Shown here: one piece after another, positions 24,624 through 37,115 of the stretch
Numbering within the stretch: position 1 is the stretch's first letter
Layout of the letters: each line of letters starts with the position of its first letter
DNA from: Diogma glabrata
Lineage: Eukaryota > Arthropoda > Insecta > Diptera > Cylindrotomidae
DNA: 64,000 bases
Direction of reading: 5' to 3'
Assembly (NCBI GenBank): GCA_963693315.1
Contig: OY856188.1
Span: 265,727,114-265,791,113 of the forward strand
Notes under the pieces: model-generated
Database searches by the model: none
Told to the model about the DNA's origin: nothing
The model's input: the letters and a program-made list of their open reading frames with translations, nothing else
Program-made: the position numbers and the translations under genes

Positions 24624-25276
24624 ATATCATTAAAATTACAACAATTCTTCAAAATAATAACTATCCCTTGATGTTGATTAAGAAGCTGATGAATCAAAAT
24701 AAACGAAATAATTTAGCTGATGTTAAAATTGTACCACCTATATCATGCAACCTAATATCTGAACAAAATTTGTATGTGTCTCTTTCATATGTTCCTAAAT
24801 TAACTGAACAAATTAAGAAAATTTTGTTTGAAGAAAAAAGTTCATCTATAAAATTAGCCAATAAAATATTGAACAAATCTCAATATTTATTTTTCAGCAA
24901 TATTAAAGATAAAATTCATTGTTTTAAGAAATCTAATCTTATTTATAATATTCCTTGTTCTTGTGGTAAAATTTATATTGGACAAACTAGCTAAAGACTT
25001 GAAGATAGAATTACACAACATAAAAGCACTGTTAAATTAAAACATGGTACCACTGCACTTGCACAACATTCTATTGAACATGGTCATACTTGGGCTTTAG
25101 ATAAAACAACTATTTTGGATGAAGAACAGGATGTTAAAATAAGGGAGCTTATGGAGTCAGTTCACATTCATTTAAATAGAAAAAATGCTGTTAATTTCAA
25201 GAAAGATACAGACAATTTAAAAAAACCATACTTGCATTTACTTAACACTGTAAATTATAAAAGAGGCTTTTATTGA
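24590..25276 (+). pseudogene. Penelope-like protein, C-terminal part (right arm), with one stop
   Basis: Extends farther upstream than the left arm (FVQTNIIKITTILQNNNYP, a segment between RT and nuclease) and then repeats the same protein. A CAA-to-TAA change near 24993 stops translation within the nuclease (GQTS-stop-RLEDR). The rest of the frame continues to 25276 and is otherwise intact. Confidence 0.85.
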
Positions 25277-25602
25277 TTTCATTATTTTTTCTTGTTTCAT
25301 TTTTTTAATTTAGAGTGCCAAAAACTATGTAAATAATATTTTCAATCAACTTTTCTTTAAATTTTTTGAAGTCTATTTTAACGTTGTTTTTGAATAATTC
25401 TTTTTTCAATGTAAGTTTTTTATAATTATTTTTTAAATTTGTTTGATGTTAATGGTTATATAATTGTTTACTTTAGATTACTTGATAATGCCTTTGTGGC
25501 GAAATATTGTAAAAATAATATAATAAAAACAATTTTAATTTTTCTCTAATTAAAATTTTTACTAAACAAGTGGCTGATAAAGGGTGCAAATTAAATAATT
25601 AA

Positions 25603-25789
<187 letters not shown>

Positions 25790-25949
25790 TCTGTTTTTAC
25801 ACGGTAGATACGTTCCAGGAAAAGACGTGTAAAAAAAAACCGTGCATAAAAAGACATGCAGCACATAGAAAAAAAAGGGATTGGTTCCATACCCATTATT
25901 TTTGTAAAAAATAAGTAAAATAAAATGATTTGTACAAAAAAACTATTAA

Positions 25950-26870
25950 GAGTCTATATAAAAGCCAAAATAAATGTCTGTACAATGTATGCACAGTTTA
26001 TTTGATAAAAAAACAAAAACTAAATCAGAGATCAACAGTGCGACAATGTTGTAGGAAATCAAGATTTGATGTTAAATGTCGGTGGCCAACAATTCGTAAA
26101 GCATGCTTTTGAACATAATCTAAAAGAGCCTAGATCGAAATAGATGCACCACACAAGAGTTGACAACAATATTCCCTATATGGACGATTGTAGAACTTAT
26201 AAATGTGGAGTAAATTATACGGAATGAAATATTTTTCACATCTATTTAGGATGCTATTTGTTCGTCATAGATACCAATGGAAGTATCATTGGGGAAGTCG
26301 GTCTTTGATCTGAAAACAATCAATAGCTGTGTTTTGATGGAATTAGAATTGACTAAATTTTTTTTACCCCAATCGGCGACTTTTTCTCGGTCCTCGGTCC
26401 TTTTCTTCTTCAAGGTCCTCGTTTACATTTATAACAACGTTTCTCCAGGCGAAATTTATTTTTTTATTCATTTTACCTTTGAAGATAGAGGAACGATTGA
26501 CCTATGCAATGTACTGTATATCATCTGCAAAACTATTTGTCATGTTACTGATAATTTTCAACAGGTCGTTGATATAAATTAAAAATAAAGTGGGGAATAA
26601 AACTGAGCCTTGGAGAACACCAGTAATAAATAATTTAGTCTACTTAGAAGAAAAATTATCGATGGATACCGAAATGTTTTGATCTGTGAGACAATTTTTA
26701 ATATGCTTTACGTCTACATGAAGTTGGCATGCCAGATTCGATCAAATGCTTTGCAGATGTCTAATGCGATAACGTACGTTTCACCACCTCAATCAAGCAT
26801 GCTGTGCCAACGACGAGCTACATAGTTCAATATAGATCGGTTGTTTACATTAGTAAGGCTTTTCGTATAT
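25950..26870 (-). pseudogene. LINE reverse transcriptase remnant
   Basis: On the minus strand VIALDICKAFDRIWHA (about 26750), GVLQGSVLFPTLFLIYINDL (about 26600) and FADDIQYIA (the FADD active-site box, about 26510) are clear RT motifs of a jockey/CR1-like LINE. Further on come YKFYNRPYREYCCQLL and QKHALRIVGHRHLTSNLDF (about 26230-26060). Multiple frameshifts make it non-coding. Confidence 0.82.
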
Positions 26871-26899
26871 AATTTGAAATATTAGTTTTTTTGGGAAAT

Positions 26900-28560
26900 G
26901 GGTAGTGTACAGCCGTTTCCAAAAAAGGTTCGAAAACGAATCCAACAAATTACAAACCCATATCAAACTGGTCGACTGTAGCTTGAATATTTGAAAAAAA
27001 CATTAATTTTAAAAACTGTGGTTCTTAGTTAACTAAAATTATAATTTTGGTTCGGAGTGCAGTGGAATCTCAAATTATTTTGGGAGGAGTGTTTTCATTA
27101 CTTATAATTAAGTTTTTATTGTCATATATAGTTTTTTCTTTTTATTTGATATTTTTTAAGTATGGAATACCAATTAGTTCATTAAATTTTAACATGTCAG
27201 TTTAATTCAGTTGCAAATTTTCTCTCTGAAGATGATTTCGAAACTAGTAAGAGAAAATTGTTTTATATTTTTTTAAGAAATAAAGTTATCTCAATAGTTT
27301 TACAATAAAGGAAATCTAAATTCAAATCAGTGTTTGTGTTTTTTTTTTTTTGCTGTATGGAGTTGAAGTGACGATATTTTGTAAAAAATTGTGTGGAATC
27401 AATAAGGCCGTTTGCCAACATTAATTAATTAATTAACAAATCTTAGTTAACTGGTCAAAAATACTTAAAGACAATGCGGTTTTCGCCGAAAGAAAGAGTG
27501 ACGAAAAATTTACTTTCTTTGTCAAACATATCTGGAAAGAGTCACTTAATCATAGTGAGACTTTTAGTGCTGTTTAATTGATATAGCCAAAAAATTTGAC
27601 AAAGTATAGCTCAACAATCTTATATGCAAATTAAGATGCTATGACCTAGACGAGCAAATTATTTCCTGAGTTTAGATCTTTATATCTGAGCGTAAATTTC
27701 AAATCAATGTCGACGGTTTTTCATTAGATATCTTTTCAACTAATGCAGGCCTTATTCAAAGTTCCACTCTATCCTCAACTCTTTCTCTTATCTATATTGA
27801 CTTGTTGCACTCAACAATTCATTAAATCCATAGTTTTGCTAATGATGCACGCTTAATGCTTCTCCTGAAATACCTAATATATACTCAGCGTTTAATGACA
27901 CTAGGTCAAATGTGATAGAGTCATTAAACATTGATTTAAAAACAGTAATGGAATCGGGTATTGCTAAAAATGTTAAGTTCAACTCGAGCAAAACTCAAGT
28001 TTGCTATTTTTCTAGGTTATCAACATCTAATCCATTTCCATTAAAGTTTGATTCTTGAAGAAAAATGATCTTAAAGAGAAAGAATTCGTTAGACTTCTAC
28101 GAGTTGAGATTAAAAATAATATTAAGTGGAATTCACATATTTTTAGCCTAACTAAGAAAGTTGTTCAAAAACTAATATTTTTGGGTCGTTGAGTTAGGTT
28201 TTTAATAGCAAAATGCTTCTTTTAATGGTGAAGTTATTTAATCGCCCCTGCATGGATTATTATTGTCACATGTGGAGTGTACCATACAGGTCTTGATTGA
28301 TTCTATACAAGAGAGGTCTGTTAAATTGATCAGCAATTCAAATCTTACTAATGAGCTTGATTCCTGGTATGTCGCTGATTTGACGGTATTTTACATTATG
28401 GATAAACGGTCTTCTATCTAAATCAAATCGATTTTACGTAAGCCTGCAAACTTGACCCGTTACACCAGATTATCAATAAGAGTATAGATAAAATAATTTT
28501 CTTCCTCCAAACTTTAAGATTAGCGTTAAAAAATCTTCAAAGAAAATTGATTAACTGTAC
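26900..28560 (+). pseudogene. LINE reverse transcriptase remnant, opposite orientation
   Basis: PFPKKGSKTNPTNYKPIS (about 26920-26970) is the start of RT. After an unrelated stretch the RT resumes with FQINVDGFSLDIFSTNAGLI and SLIYIDLLHS (27700-27820), where the active site reads FANDA instead of FADD. The thumb region VEIKNNIKWNSHIFSL lies near 28110. Full of stops and frameshifts. Confidence 0.7.
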
Positions 28561-29165
28561 AGTGTACATACATACTTCTAGGAATAGAAGTTAAAAACAA
28601 TATAAAATAAAATTCTCATATTTTTCACCTATCTAAGAACGCTGTTCAAAAATTGAGGCTTTTGGAACGATTTCGTAAGTTTTTCAATAGCGAGCAGCTT
28701 CTTTTAATATATAAATCATTTATACTCCCTGCATGGAGTATTGTTCTCACATATGGGCTGTATCTGATTTTAGTAGTTTGAAGTAAATTGAGTTTGTTCA
28801 ACGCAGAGCTGTTATACTAATTAGCAACTCAACTCTTATTAATGAGTTAGATTCCTTGCAACACAGAAGAAATGTTGCTGATCTGAGAATTTTATATTAA
28901 TACATTGTGGATGAACAAACTTCAACTGAGATAAAATCAATTTTACCTGAACTAGCAAACTATCGCGTACCACCAGTGTAAATTTTGTAGGCCTTAATTT
29001 TACACTTCATATAAAAAGGTTCAGAAGTGTTACTTTTCAGCGTGATTTTTCTCAGCAGAGTCTCCCATCTATGGAATGTCTCACCAGCAAGGGTTTTCCC
29101 TGATAGTTTTAATCCTCAAAATTTTAAAGATAACGTTCATAAACTTCTTAAAGAAACATAATTAA
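28561..29165 (+). pseudogene. second copy of the same LINE C-terminal region
   Basis: LLGIEVKNNIKWNSHIFHL, RLLERFRKFFNSEQLLLIYK and a terminal stretch RVSHLWNVLPARVFPDSF repeat the end of the preceding LINE in order. This suggests either a tandem duplicate or two truncated insertions. Decayed. Confidence 0.7.
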
Positions 29166-29695
29166 TCCTAATCCCTAGTTGGACATGGTATCTTCGGATA
29201 TTAAGAGACGTTAATTTATAATTTATTATAATTAACACTAAACATGGCTTACTTACTTTGCATATAGAAAAAAAATACATATTTTCTTCAAAATTTAAAC
29301 CGTGCTATTTCGAATAAAACCGTGTAAAAACGAATTTAAATTTTTTTCTAGACCGTGTTATATCAAAACCGTCTAAAAAAAGGCCGTGTAAAAACAGAAT
29401 TGGGTGTATATATATATATGTATATTATTTTTAAATTTTGTGTTAAAATTACAAATTAATTCATTATTCTGTAGAATGAAGATGACGGGGAAAACAGCTT
29501 AAACGCCATGTTCTTCAAGAACAATTAAATTTAATAGCATTTCAAAAAAAATATTAGCGGATCAACGAGAGGAAGAACACCTACGCTTTACTGAGCAAAT
29601 GGAAATTTTTGTTTTAGAAAAAAAAATTGCTAACAGCTAAATTACTTAATGAAAACAATTTGTAATTAAATCATAACTTTTTATTAATAAATGTT

Positions 29696-30725
29696 TTAAC
29701 CTTGTAAATTACGAGCAATGATATCACGGCGACGAGTTCCTCTTCCTCTTTGAAAGAATGATGTATTTACTTCATCTGGTGGTACCGGCACTGATACATC
29801 GATAGGTAAATTTGGTTCGTCAAAATCACCATCATTCAGAAATTTTGCACAATTGTGCAAAACAAAACATGCAATGATCATGGATGGAACTCTTTCAGTC
29901 AGCATACGTACTTTTGATTGCAAAATTTGAAAACGCTGTTTTAATTGACCAAAACTGCGTTCAATTATAACGCGTTTTTTTATGGACTTTATTGTAAATT
30001 CTTTGAGCTTCGGTAAAAGGGTTCCTGAATGGTGTCATAACCCACGGTGTTAAAGGGTATGCTTCGTGTGCTAAAAGTATAGCACCTGACACATTTTCAT
30101 TCAAAGCAACTTGAAGATTTGAATTACGCCATATACGGGCATCATGTACGGAACCAGGCCATAGACAGTTGACAGTAAACATTTCACTAGAATTACAAGT
30201 GGCCTGGACGTTGAAAGTATGTAAGTTTTTTCTGTTTATGTAATCATCCGAATGTAAGTGAGGTTTTTTGATAATTATGTTCGTGCAATCAATTGCATCA
30301 ATAGCACATGGAAATACGTATTTGCTTTGTCATAACTTTTTCTCCATATCCAATTCATCGATATTTTTTGGAAATTTTATCCAATCGTGCGCTTTATTGG
30401 TTATTTTTTTGCAAACGTTCCAAATAGTCTTGCATGCAGTAGTTTGGTGAACACCTAAATCTTCACCTACTCCAGCCTAAGAATATGAACATTTCAAAAT
30501 AATTATACATAAAAAATACAAAAACATTAAATTTTTACCTGGAAGCCAGGACCTCCTACGTAGCGCAAAAATATTTTCATCTTTTGTATATTATCTAGCG
30601 CACCACCACGACGTTCATCATAATTTTTCAAAAATGTGTTTGCTAATATTTCGACATTTCTACGATTAAATCTATATAATTGCTTAAAATTGTTATCGTA
30701 AGTTGATCTTCGTGGCTTATATAAT
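29696..30725 (-). pseudogene. HARBI1-like (PIF/Harbinger) DDE transposase
   Basis: Exon A (30725-30539) reads NNFKQLYRFNRRNVEILAN ... FLRYVGGPGFQ. A 62-bp GT-AG intron (30538-30477) follows, then exon B with AGVGEDLGVHQTTACKTIW. The DDE nuclease motifs follow: CAIDAIDCTNI (first Asp), CLWPGSVHDARIW (second Asp) and, across a one-base deletion near 29985, IIERSFGQLK (Glu). The C-terminus is KVRMLTERVPSMIIACFVLHNCAKF. The deletion (frame ends at KTRYN-stop) inactivates it. Exon A has no clear start codon. It converges on the SANT-like gene. Confidence 0.88.
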
Positions 30726-30849
30726 TTTTTCTACTCCTATCACAGTAAATTATAAATTATATCACACTATCCATGACATGTAAATTGATTATTTCAAATA
30801 GCGTACGGTAAGTAAAAAAAAGCGTGCGGTAATGGATTTTCGTATATAT

Positions 30850-31555
30850 TGTTACGTTTTTCCAACCTTACTTCGAATTGGCCTTACTCTCATTTCGATA
30901 AACGCATTTCCCAAATCTCTTCTGAGTTCGATCACTGATTAGTAAGCAAAAACACCAGGTTTTATTAAGTCTTCATCTCCTTGATTGTTCCACAACAACA
31001 GGAAAACAATACAGCAAACAATATTCCTAACTAGAATATTCTTTCAACAGCTTCAGAACTCCAACGGTTTATTGTAGAAATTTCCAGTTCACATCGTTCA
31101 AAATAATACAAAAAATATTTCTACTCAGTAACACTTATAACTTTATTTACAAAACTAATTTTAAATATCCCTTTTTTAATTTTCACTTCACTTTCGCTGG
31201 TTTAAAATAAAACTAATTCTACATTTAATTTCGCTTTACTGTCGCTGGTTTAAAATAAAACTAATTAAAAACTACAAGAGGTAATTTTCTTATATACCTT
31301 CTGCAATACTTTTAGATAATTCGACATCACTTTCCAGAAACCTTGAGAAAATATTAGAATATTCGATTATTTTACGTTATGTTGATTTGATTCATAAAAT
31401 CGTTTATGTTGACCCTAATTCTAAGAAGAAGACAACAACAACAATATTCATTTCATTAATTTGTTTGTTGTGTTTTGTTGATTTTATTTTCCTGGAAGTG
31501 ACCGTAATCGTCTAGATCTTTCTGTAATCGTCTAGATTTTTCTGTACTCGTAACA
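30850..31555. mobile_element. solo LTR, 706 bp, with ATAT target duplication
   Basis: Starts TGTTACG and ends CGTAACA (7-bp inverted ends), flanked by ATAT at 30846-30849 and 31556-31559. There is no internal region, so it is a recombined LTR, probably of a gypsy-type element (4-bp duplication). Short internal duplicates: CGCTGGTTTAAAATAAAACT twice, GTAATCGTCTAGAT twice. Confidence 0.82.
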
Positions 31556-31773
31556 ATATGTTACTGCACGCTTTTAATAAAAAGAAAAATTTTTATTTAA
31601 AGAAAAATTTGATTTTTAAAAATTAAATATTTCAATTCATTTTGACACAGAATAATGCAAAGCCTACCACAATTCGTAAACTATTTGCATTTAATTTATA
31701 ATTAGTAGTTCATATTTTCAAGTAATTATATGCGTTTGGGCATTAAAACAAAGTCGTAGAAAAAGTATATAAC

Positions 31774-31888
31774 AAATCTCGAGTTGTAAAGCATTTTCCA
31801 AGCTCGTGAAGATACTGCACTCGACGCTACGCGTCTCGTGCGCAAAATTTTCACTCGCATGTAAAATGCTATTTACAACTCTAGATAT
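31774..31888. repeat. imperfect hairpin
   Basis: ATCTCGAGTTGTAAAGCATTT pairs, with small bulges, with the later AAATGCTATTTACAACTCTAGAT-like arm. It lies in the right end of the Harbinger-like element. Confidence 0.7.
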
Positions 31889-32541
31889 GTAATATACTAT
31901 TACAGTACAACGTTTATAATCCTCGTCTACTACCATTGGTAAAATTGGAAAAGGTAAAACCAAATTCATTTTTAATATATAAATTTATTTATTATATTGT
32001 ATTATATTGATCACTTGTGACATGCAAAAAAAGTGAGTAAAGCTGTTTGAGCATGCTATATACCTAGCTTAAAAATATTTGAGAATATTCTTGTGTTTTT
32101 ATGTTTTATTCATACAAAATTGAGAAAGTGAGTTGAGAAATTTATGTTCGAATTTTCTTTTCTCTTTTATCATACTAAACTGAGAATATGCTTAAATTTA
32201 GTAGTGAACCACGGTGAATTACGTAAATTGAGCAAAGTAAAGTATAATCTAATTTTTATTCATACGACCCATTGCATCATTGGAATTGCAAGAAAAAACA
32301 ATTTATTTAGGTCTTCAAAGTTTATTATTTTGACAGGTTAGTTGGATTCCTATGTGTTGTTTTAGTTGGATTCTTGTGTTTATATTTTCGAACTCGAATA
32401 ATTTACAAATATTACAACAAAGATGGCGCACTTTAATTATTTAAAAAGCTTAAATTTGTTTATAACTTTGTTAAATAAATGATTAAATGAACAATTAAAT
32501 AAATATTTATAAATTTTACGCACTTGTTACAAAAAATAGTG

Positions 32542-32632
32542 TGTATTACTAGTGCGAATGCGTTTTCCAAATGCGAGTTATTTGCCGGCAAACTATCTCT
32601 TGTTTGGAAAACGCATTCGCACTAGTAATACA
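32542..32632. repeat. perfect 30-bp hairpin
   Basis: Arms 32542-32571 and 32603-32632 are exactly complementary over 30 bp around a 31-nt loop. The stem contains ACTAGTGCGAATGCG and CGTTTTCCAAA. Confidence 0.9.
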
Positions 32633-32937
32633 ATCTACTATTTAGACTTTGGATTTAAACATTTTTTTTTCTGATTTTGAAACTAAATCGAATCGATAAT
32701 AGTCAATCAATAATAATAATAATGACAGTAATTGTTTTTGCTAAGAACGAAATGAATAAATATTAACTATCAATACAATCATAACAAACTATCAACACAA
32801 TATCTACTATAAATACAATCAATGAAAATAATAAGTTTACCATAATTAATCATAATGATCATTAGCATAAAATAAACATATACTAAGAGCATAATTTTCT
32901 TTTAAGTAAATCTGCAAGCTGTCAATTTTCTAATCAG

Positions 32938-33689
32938 GGGCCCTATTCTCAAATATCACATCCATTTTCCACATGTGGACATCTGTCAAAATTCCCTACC
33001 AAGGGAATTTGTATTTTCCACATGCATATTCCACATCCAACCTAAAACCGTATTCTCGAACCATTCGTAATTTTTTATTCACCACCCTTAAATTGAAACT
33101 AACTTCATTGTGTGGTAAATTTATTTTTGACATTTTGTTTATTTATTGTCAAAAAATTTTCAATGTAAATGGGTGGATTAGATGAATTAAGTCTTATTTT
33201 TGCTAATTCTGCAGTGGAACAGGCAGAGGCAATGGAATTTACCCGAGGTATTCATCAACGACAACACTGTTTCGATCTGCCCGAAAATAAATTTATTAAA
33301 TTGCTTCGGATTAATAAATCTATGGTCGAAGAGTTCATAGAATATATATCGACCCATATGAAATTTTTACAAAATAATAATAATTATAAAATAAACACAA
33401 CTTTCCGATATAAATTTTTACACAAAATAAACACAATTAAATAAACACAATTTTCCAAATATAATTTCCAAACATAAAACAAGAATGACAGTTAAAAATG
33501 TTTGATATTTGATGTACATGGGGAATTTTTACACATACTTTATACCCATTCGGAAATATTCCCTTGGTAGGGAAATTTTTCCTTGGTAGGAAATTTGAGA
33601 ATACATACATTGTAAATTTCGAACGTTTTTATGAATTTTGACAGTATTCCACATGTGGAAAATGGATGTGATATTTGGGAATAGGGCCC
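32938..33689. mobile_element. short Harbinger derivative with CAG target duplication
   Basis: Terminal inverted repeats start GGGCCCTATTC and match for about 40 bp with one difference. CAG flanks both ends (32935-32937, 33690-33692). Size 752 bp. It keeps the N-terminus of a Harbinger transposase, so it looks like an internal-deletion product of a full element. Confidence 0.82.
33169..33444 (+). pseudogene. Harbinger transposase N-terminal fragment
   Basis: 91 codons: MGGLDELSLIFANSAVEQAE, then HQRQHCFDLPENKFIKLLRI and NKSMVEEFIEYIS. The pattern Phe-Asp-Leu-Pro followed by FxxxxRxxKxxVxxxI is the usual start of HARBI1-type transposases. The nuclease core is absent; after about residue 62 the frame enters AT-rich noncoding sequence. 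Confidence 0.65.
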
Positions 33690-33793
33690 CAGAACAACAT
33701 AATTTCTTTTATTAGAAACAAAAACCAAATACTTTACTACGATTTTTTTTTACTATAACTAAGTCTTAATATTTCATAACAAACTATCAACTA

Positions 33794-34250
33794 CAGGGGT
33801 CCAACTTTTTGTTGCACTTTTTTTAGAATAATTCAAAAACGGTGCATCGAAAAATTCTAAAAAAAATTGTAATGTTTCTTAATTTTGGAGCTCTTTCAAA
33901 TGACACCCCACTTGACCGGGTTTTAAATGGTTTATTTACCCCTTCTCATATCCTCCCCCTTAATAAATATAATTACTAGTATATGGTACTTTACTATATT
34001 TTTCTTTAAAAACTTACTAATTTTTCTATCAGTCAAAATACTTTTTAAGATTTTCGATTACTTAACGCCATTAAAACGCGAAAACGCCATTCTTTAGAAA
34101 TACACAAAAAATGGTGGGGTGTAAAATTTCAAAATACATTTTTTAGAAATACTGAAGTGAAGCCTTTTCATATGATACCCTATTTGACTCGACTTGAATT
34201 TGGTATAGCAAAATCAAAAATGAGTTGTGCCAGAAATAAAGAAAATATCC
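33794..34250 (-). repeat. repeat X copy 1
   Basis: Matches, inverted, the left part of 46355-48525. Shared blocks include GGGTATCATATGAAAAGG-like, ACCCCACCATTTTTTGT and TTTTTTTAGAATTTTTCGATG. It starts ACAGGGGTCC and runs almost to the UGT-2 stop codon. No coding sequence. Confidence 0.7.
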
Positions 34251-34276
34251 GACATCAGTACTAAAAAATTTATTTT

Positions 34277-35953
34277 TCACTCCGATTTCACTTTATTTAA
34301 ATTTTTACTCAATGTACTGCTCAAAATGCTTATCAATTTATAAAAACTAAGAGCTATCACTAAGATCATAATCGATAAAAAGCCGATTACATCCAACGAA
34401 TGAAATTGAAAAAAATTCAAATCTAATGAATTGCTTCTTAAATGTTTCGCTCCATGATGACGAATGACATATTCAATCCAGTAAATTCCTGTTTCAAGTG
34501 GTGTATTAGGTCGATCGCGATATAACATCGACTCGTATTTTGCTCGATTTGAATATTTTGGATCTGATAAAATTGTTTTAATGGATTTGGTTAACATTTC
34601 CTCACTCATTTCTGCAAACGGAAATTGAATTCCCCAACCTCGATTTACTACTTGCTCTGCATTTGACATTTGATCGCCAAACAATGGAGTGATAATCAAT
34701 GGCACTCCATGGAACTTGGCCTCTGTTATACTACCCAGACCACCATGAGTGATGAATAATTTTATGTTCCTATGTTGTAAAAGATCGTTTTGTGGCAACC
34801 ATTTTTCAATTCGAACATTTTTTGGACGAAATGGGAGAGTGCCGTTCTCGAATTTCCATAAAACATTTTCTTTTAATTCTCCAAAAGCATGAAGTATCTC
34901 TTCTAACTGTTTTTCTGGCAATGATGCACTTTTCATGTTCGAACCTAAACTGAAATATATGACACCATTTGTGGAATCGTCCATCCATTTCTGAAGATCA
35001 TCTGAAAGTGGAAATGCTTTATCGTTGATATGAATTCCACTTATTTCAACAGTTGATGGTACCAGTGGTCGTATGTTTCCATAACTTAAATGAGTAGCAA
35101 TAAAATTGATAGAAACATTTTTCAGCATCTCATCATATGTAGGGTATTCAGGTGATGGAAAATATTTTCTAGAATAAAATTAATTTTTATTTTAAATTTT
35201 CCTCCTCATGTTTTATGAATATTACTTATAGAATTTTTTTTGTTGTGCATGTGGAATCAGTGAACAAAAAATTGTATCCATAGCGTAAAAAAGCATGCCC
35301 AACACTTTACTTCTAAATGACAACGGGTGAGGAAGCCCCAAAAGTGGATGTGAAATATATGATAATGCCAAAGGATTACCATATTCGCCATACGCCGTAA
35401 GCGCTGGATCAAATGATGCAAATGTCACTGTTGGACATTTAAAATGAGCTCCCAATCCAAGCAATCCATATCCAAACATACCTTCAACTATCACTAAATC
35501 AAATGTTTCGTCTTGCATTATTTCCTTCACGTTAGGATCTATCAAAACTCCTTCTTGGCAACTGATGTAAAGATCCATAATAATTGGCATATTTTTATAT
35601 AAATCAAAAATGCTGGCAGTATTTTTCATTAAATATGTAACAAAAGCTATGAAAGTTTTAAATTTATTAATAAATTATTATAATTTGATTGTGAAAAAAC
35701 AGGGATGATAATTACATTGGGAAGTATCCGGCACATAAATCTGTCGATAGTTTTTCAAAGTAGTTTTAGGTGGAAATGAAGTAAAAACGGTTACATCATG
35801 TCCATGTTCTGCTAGCCCACGGGCCAGTCCTTCCACTACAAAAAAATGTGATGGACTTATTGTTGGAAAAGCACACAAAATTTTAAATGAACTAACATCT
35901 ATCAAAGCACTTGTAATAAATACTACGACCGTCACTAACGATAATGAATTCAT
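34277..35953 (-). CDS. UDP-glycosyltransferase UGT-2 (three exons)
   Basis: Exons at 35953-35716, 35646-35226 and 35168-34277 (238, 421 and 892 bp), introns 69 and 57 bp, phases 1 and 2; product 516 aa. Signal peptide about 1-21, SPSH with probable catalytic His36, FDLVIVEGMFGYG in the acceptor domain. The donor-site signature LFITHGGLGS ... PLFGDQM is intact (His361, Asp385-Gln386). A membrane segment lies near 483-499, then a basic tail ending KSE. It is the least altered of the minus-strand copies and clearly a close paralogue of UGT-1. Expected role: glycosylation of lipophilic compounds in the ER; the substrate cannot be told. Confidence 0.95.
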
Positions 35954-35969
35954 GTTAAGTTTAAAATAT

Positions 35970-35998
35970 CAACTGAGTAGAAAATGTAAGTTTTTATA
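35970..35998 (-). promoter_or_regulatory. UGT-2 core promoter (TATA and initiator)
   Basis: Minus strand TATAAAAA begins at 35998, and TCAGT lies at 35976-35972 with +1 A at 35974. Leader 21 nt, identical in length to UGT-1. Confidence 0.6.
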
Positions 35999-36899
35999 AT
36001 ATTATGTTTTTATCTTTTGGGACAGCCGAAAAATTTTGTTTTGAATTTTTTCAATACATAGAATTTATGAAATTCAAAATATAGTAGCAAAACAAACTGT
36101 AATTTTATTTACGTTTACACATCTTGCATTTTAAAGAACTTATTTGGACTTATGAATAAGCTTAACCGTGCTTTATCTTAAATTTAAAATTATTAGTAGT
36201 GTTTCTTGAAAACCTTCAGAATAGTATATTATACACCAAAGAGAGAGAAGTGCATCTTTTTTTTTTTCCTGAGATGTGTTTGGAGCCCGAGGGCGAAGTC
36301 TGAGGGCTTTATATCACTAAAGGAGATGACATGCTCTCCCTCACGGTGTATATACTATTTTTTGCACAGTATAAGATGCAATCCGCTCCCGCATATGAAA
36401 GGTCGGAATTGAACTTTACATACAACTCGTTCAAAAAATACTTTTTGTGTTAATTGTACGATTCAAGCTTATACTCATAAATAAGACTTGTTCAATACAT
36501 TTATAAAAACATTAAATAGACACTTTATCAATCCACTTACAACGCAATGACAAGACCCATTTTTAATCTATGCAAGATCATTATTCAATTGAGTATTCAT
36601 AATACTGTTTAGTTGTATTGAGATAAACAACTTTGATAAAATAATTTTTCTTATAAAAAACTGTTTAGTTGGCATGATAAGTAAAATTATATGATAAGAC
36701 TAAATTCAATGCTTATAAGATTTGAACTAACAAGTTAACATTAGTACTAAAATAATTCACACACATTACTGCTACAAAATATTATAATAAAATTTGTAAT
36801 TATATGGGTTTAGTTTTTGGTTGCTTAAGAGTTGTCCAAGGTACGATGCTTAATTGCGTTCTACTAGCGATGATACTTGATAGAGTTGATAAATCGACT
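35999..36899. other. UGT-2 upstream region, no gene seen
   Basis: AT-rich. A GC-richer patch near 36280-36360 contains GGAGCCCGAGGGCG and repeated AGGG-type words but no recognisable feature. Confidence 0.4.
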
Positions 36900-37115
36900 T
36901 AAGTTGATTTGTTAAATATTCAAAACCAATGCTTCTCGTTGGTCCTAAAAACACAATTTCTAAACTTCTCTTCCCAAACATCAGCAAATCAAACGCAAGA
37001 TATAATGTTGTCTAAGCTGGATAAACGAATAAAAGGTATGTATGGACCACCAGATGGTAAAAAACTGTTATTTGATGAAGTCAGCCTATGCATCAGCATC
37101 GTCAATAATTTTTTA
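36900..37115 (+). pseudogene. dynein heavy chain fragment (AAA3 region), decayed
   Basis: YSKPMLLVGPK (36917-36949) corresponds to the lead-in to a Walker A site. After a frame change, FSSQTSANQTQD and then SKLDKRIKGMYGPPDGKK match the strongly conserved stretch after the third AAA P-loop of axonemal-type dynein heavy chains. The P-loop itself is ruined (GPKNTISK) and the Walker B stretch reads LLFDEVSL. Only this piece of a protein of over 4,000 residues is seen, with two frames in use, so it is a dead fragment. Confidence 0.8.
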
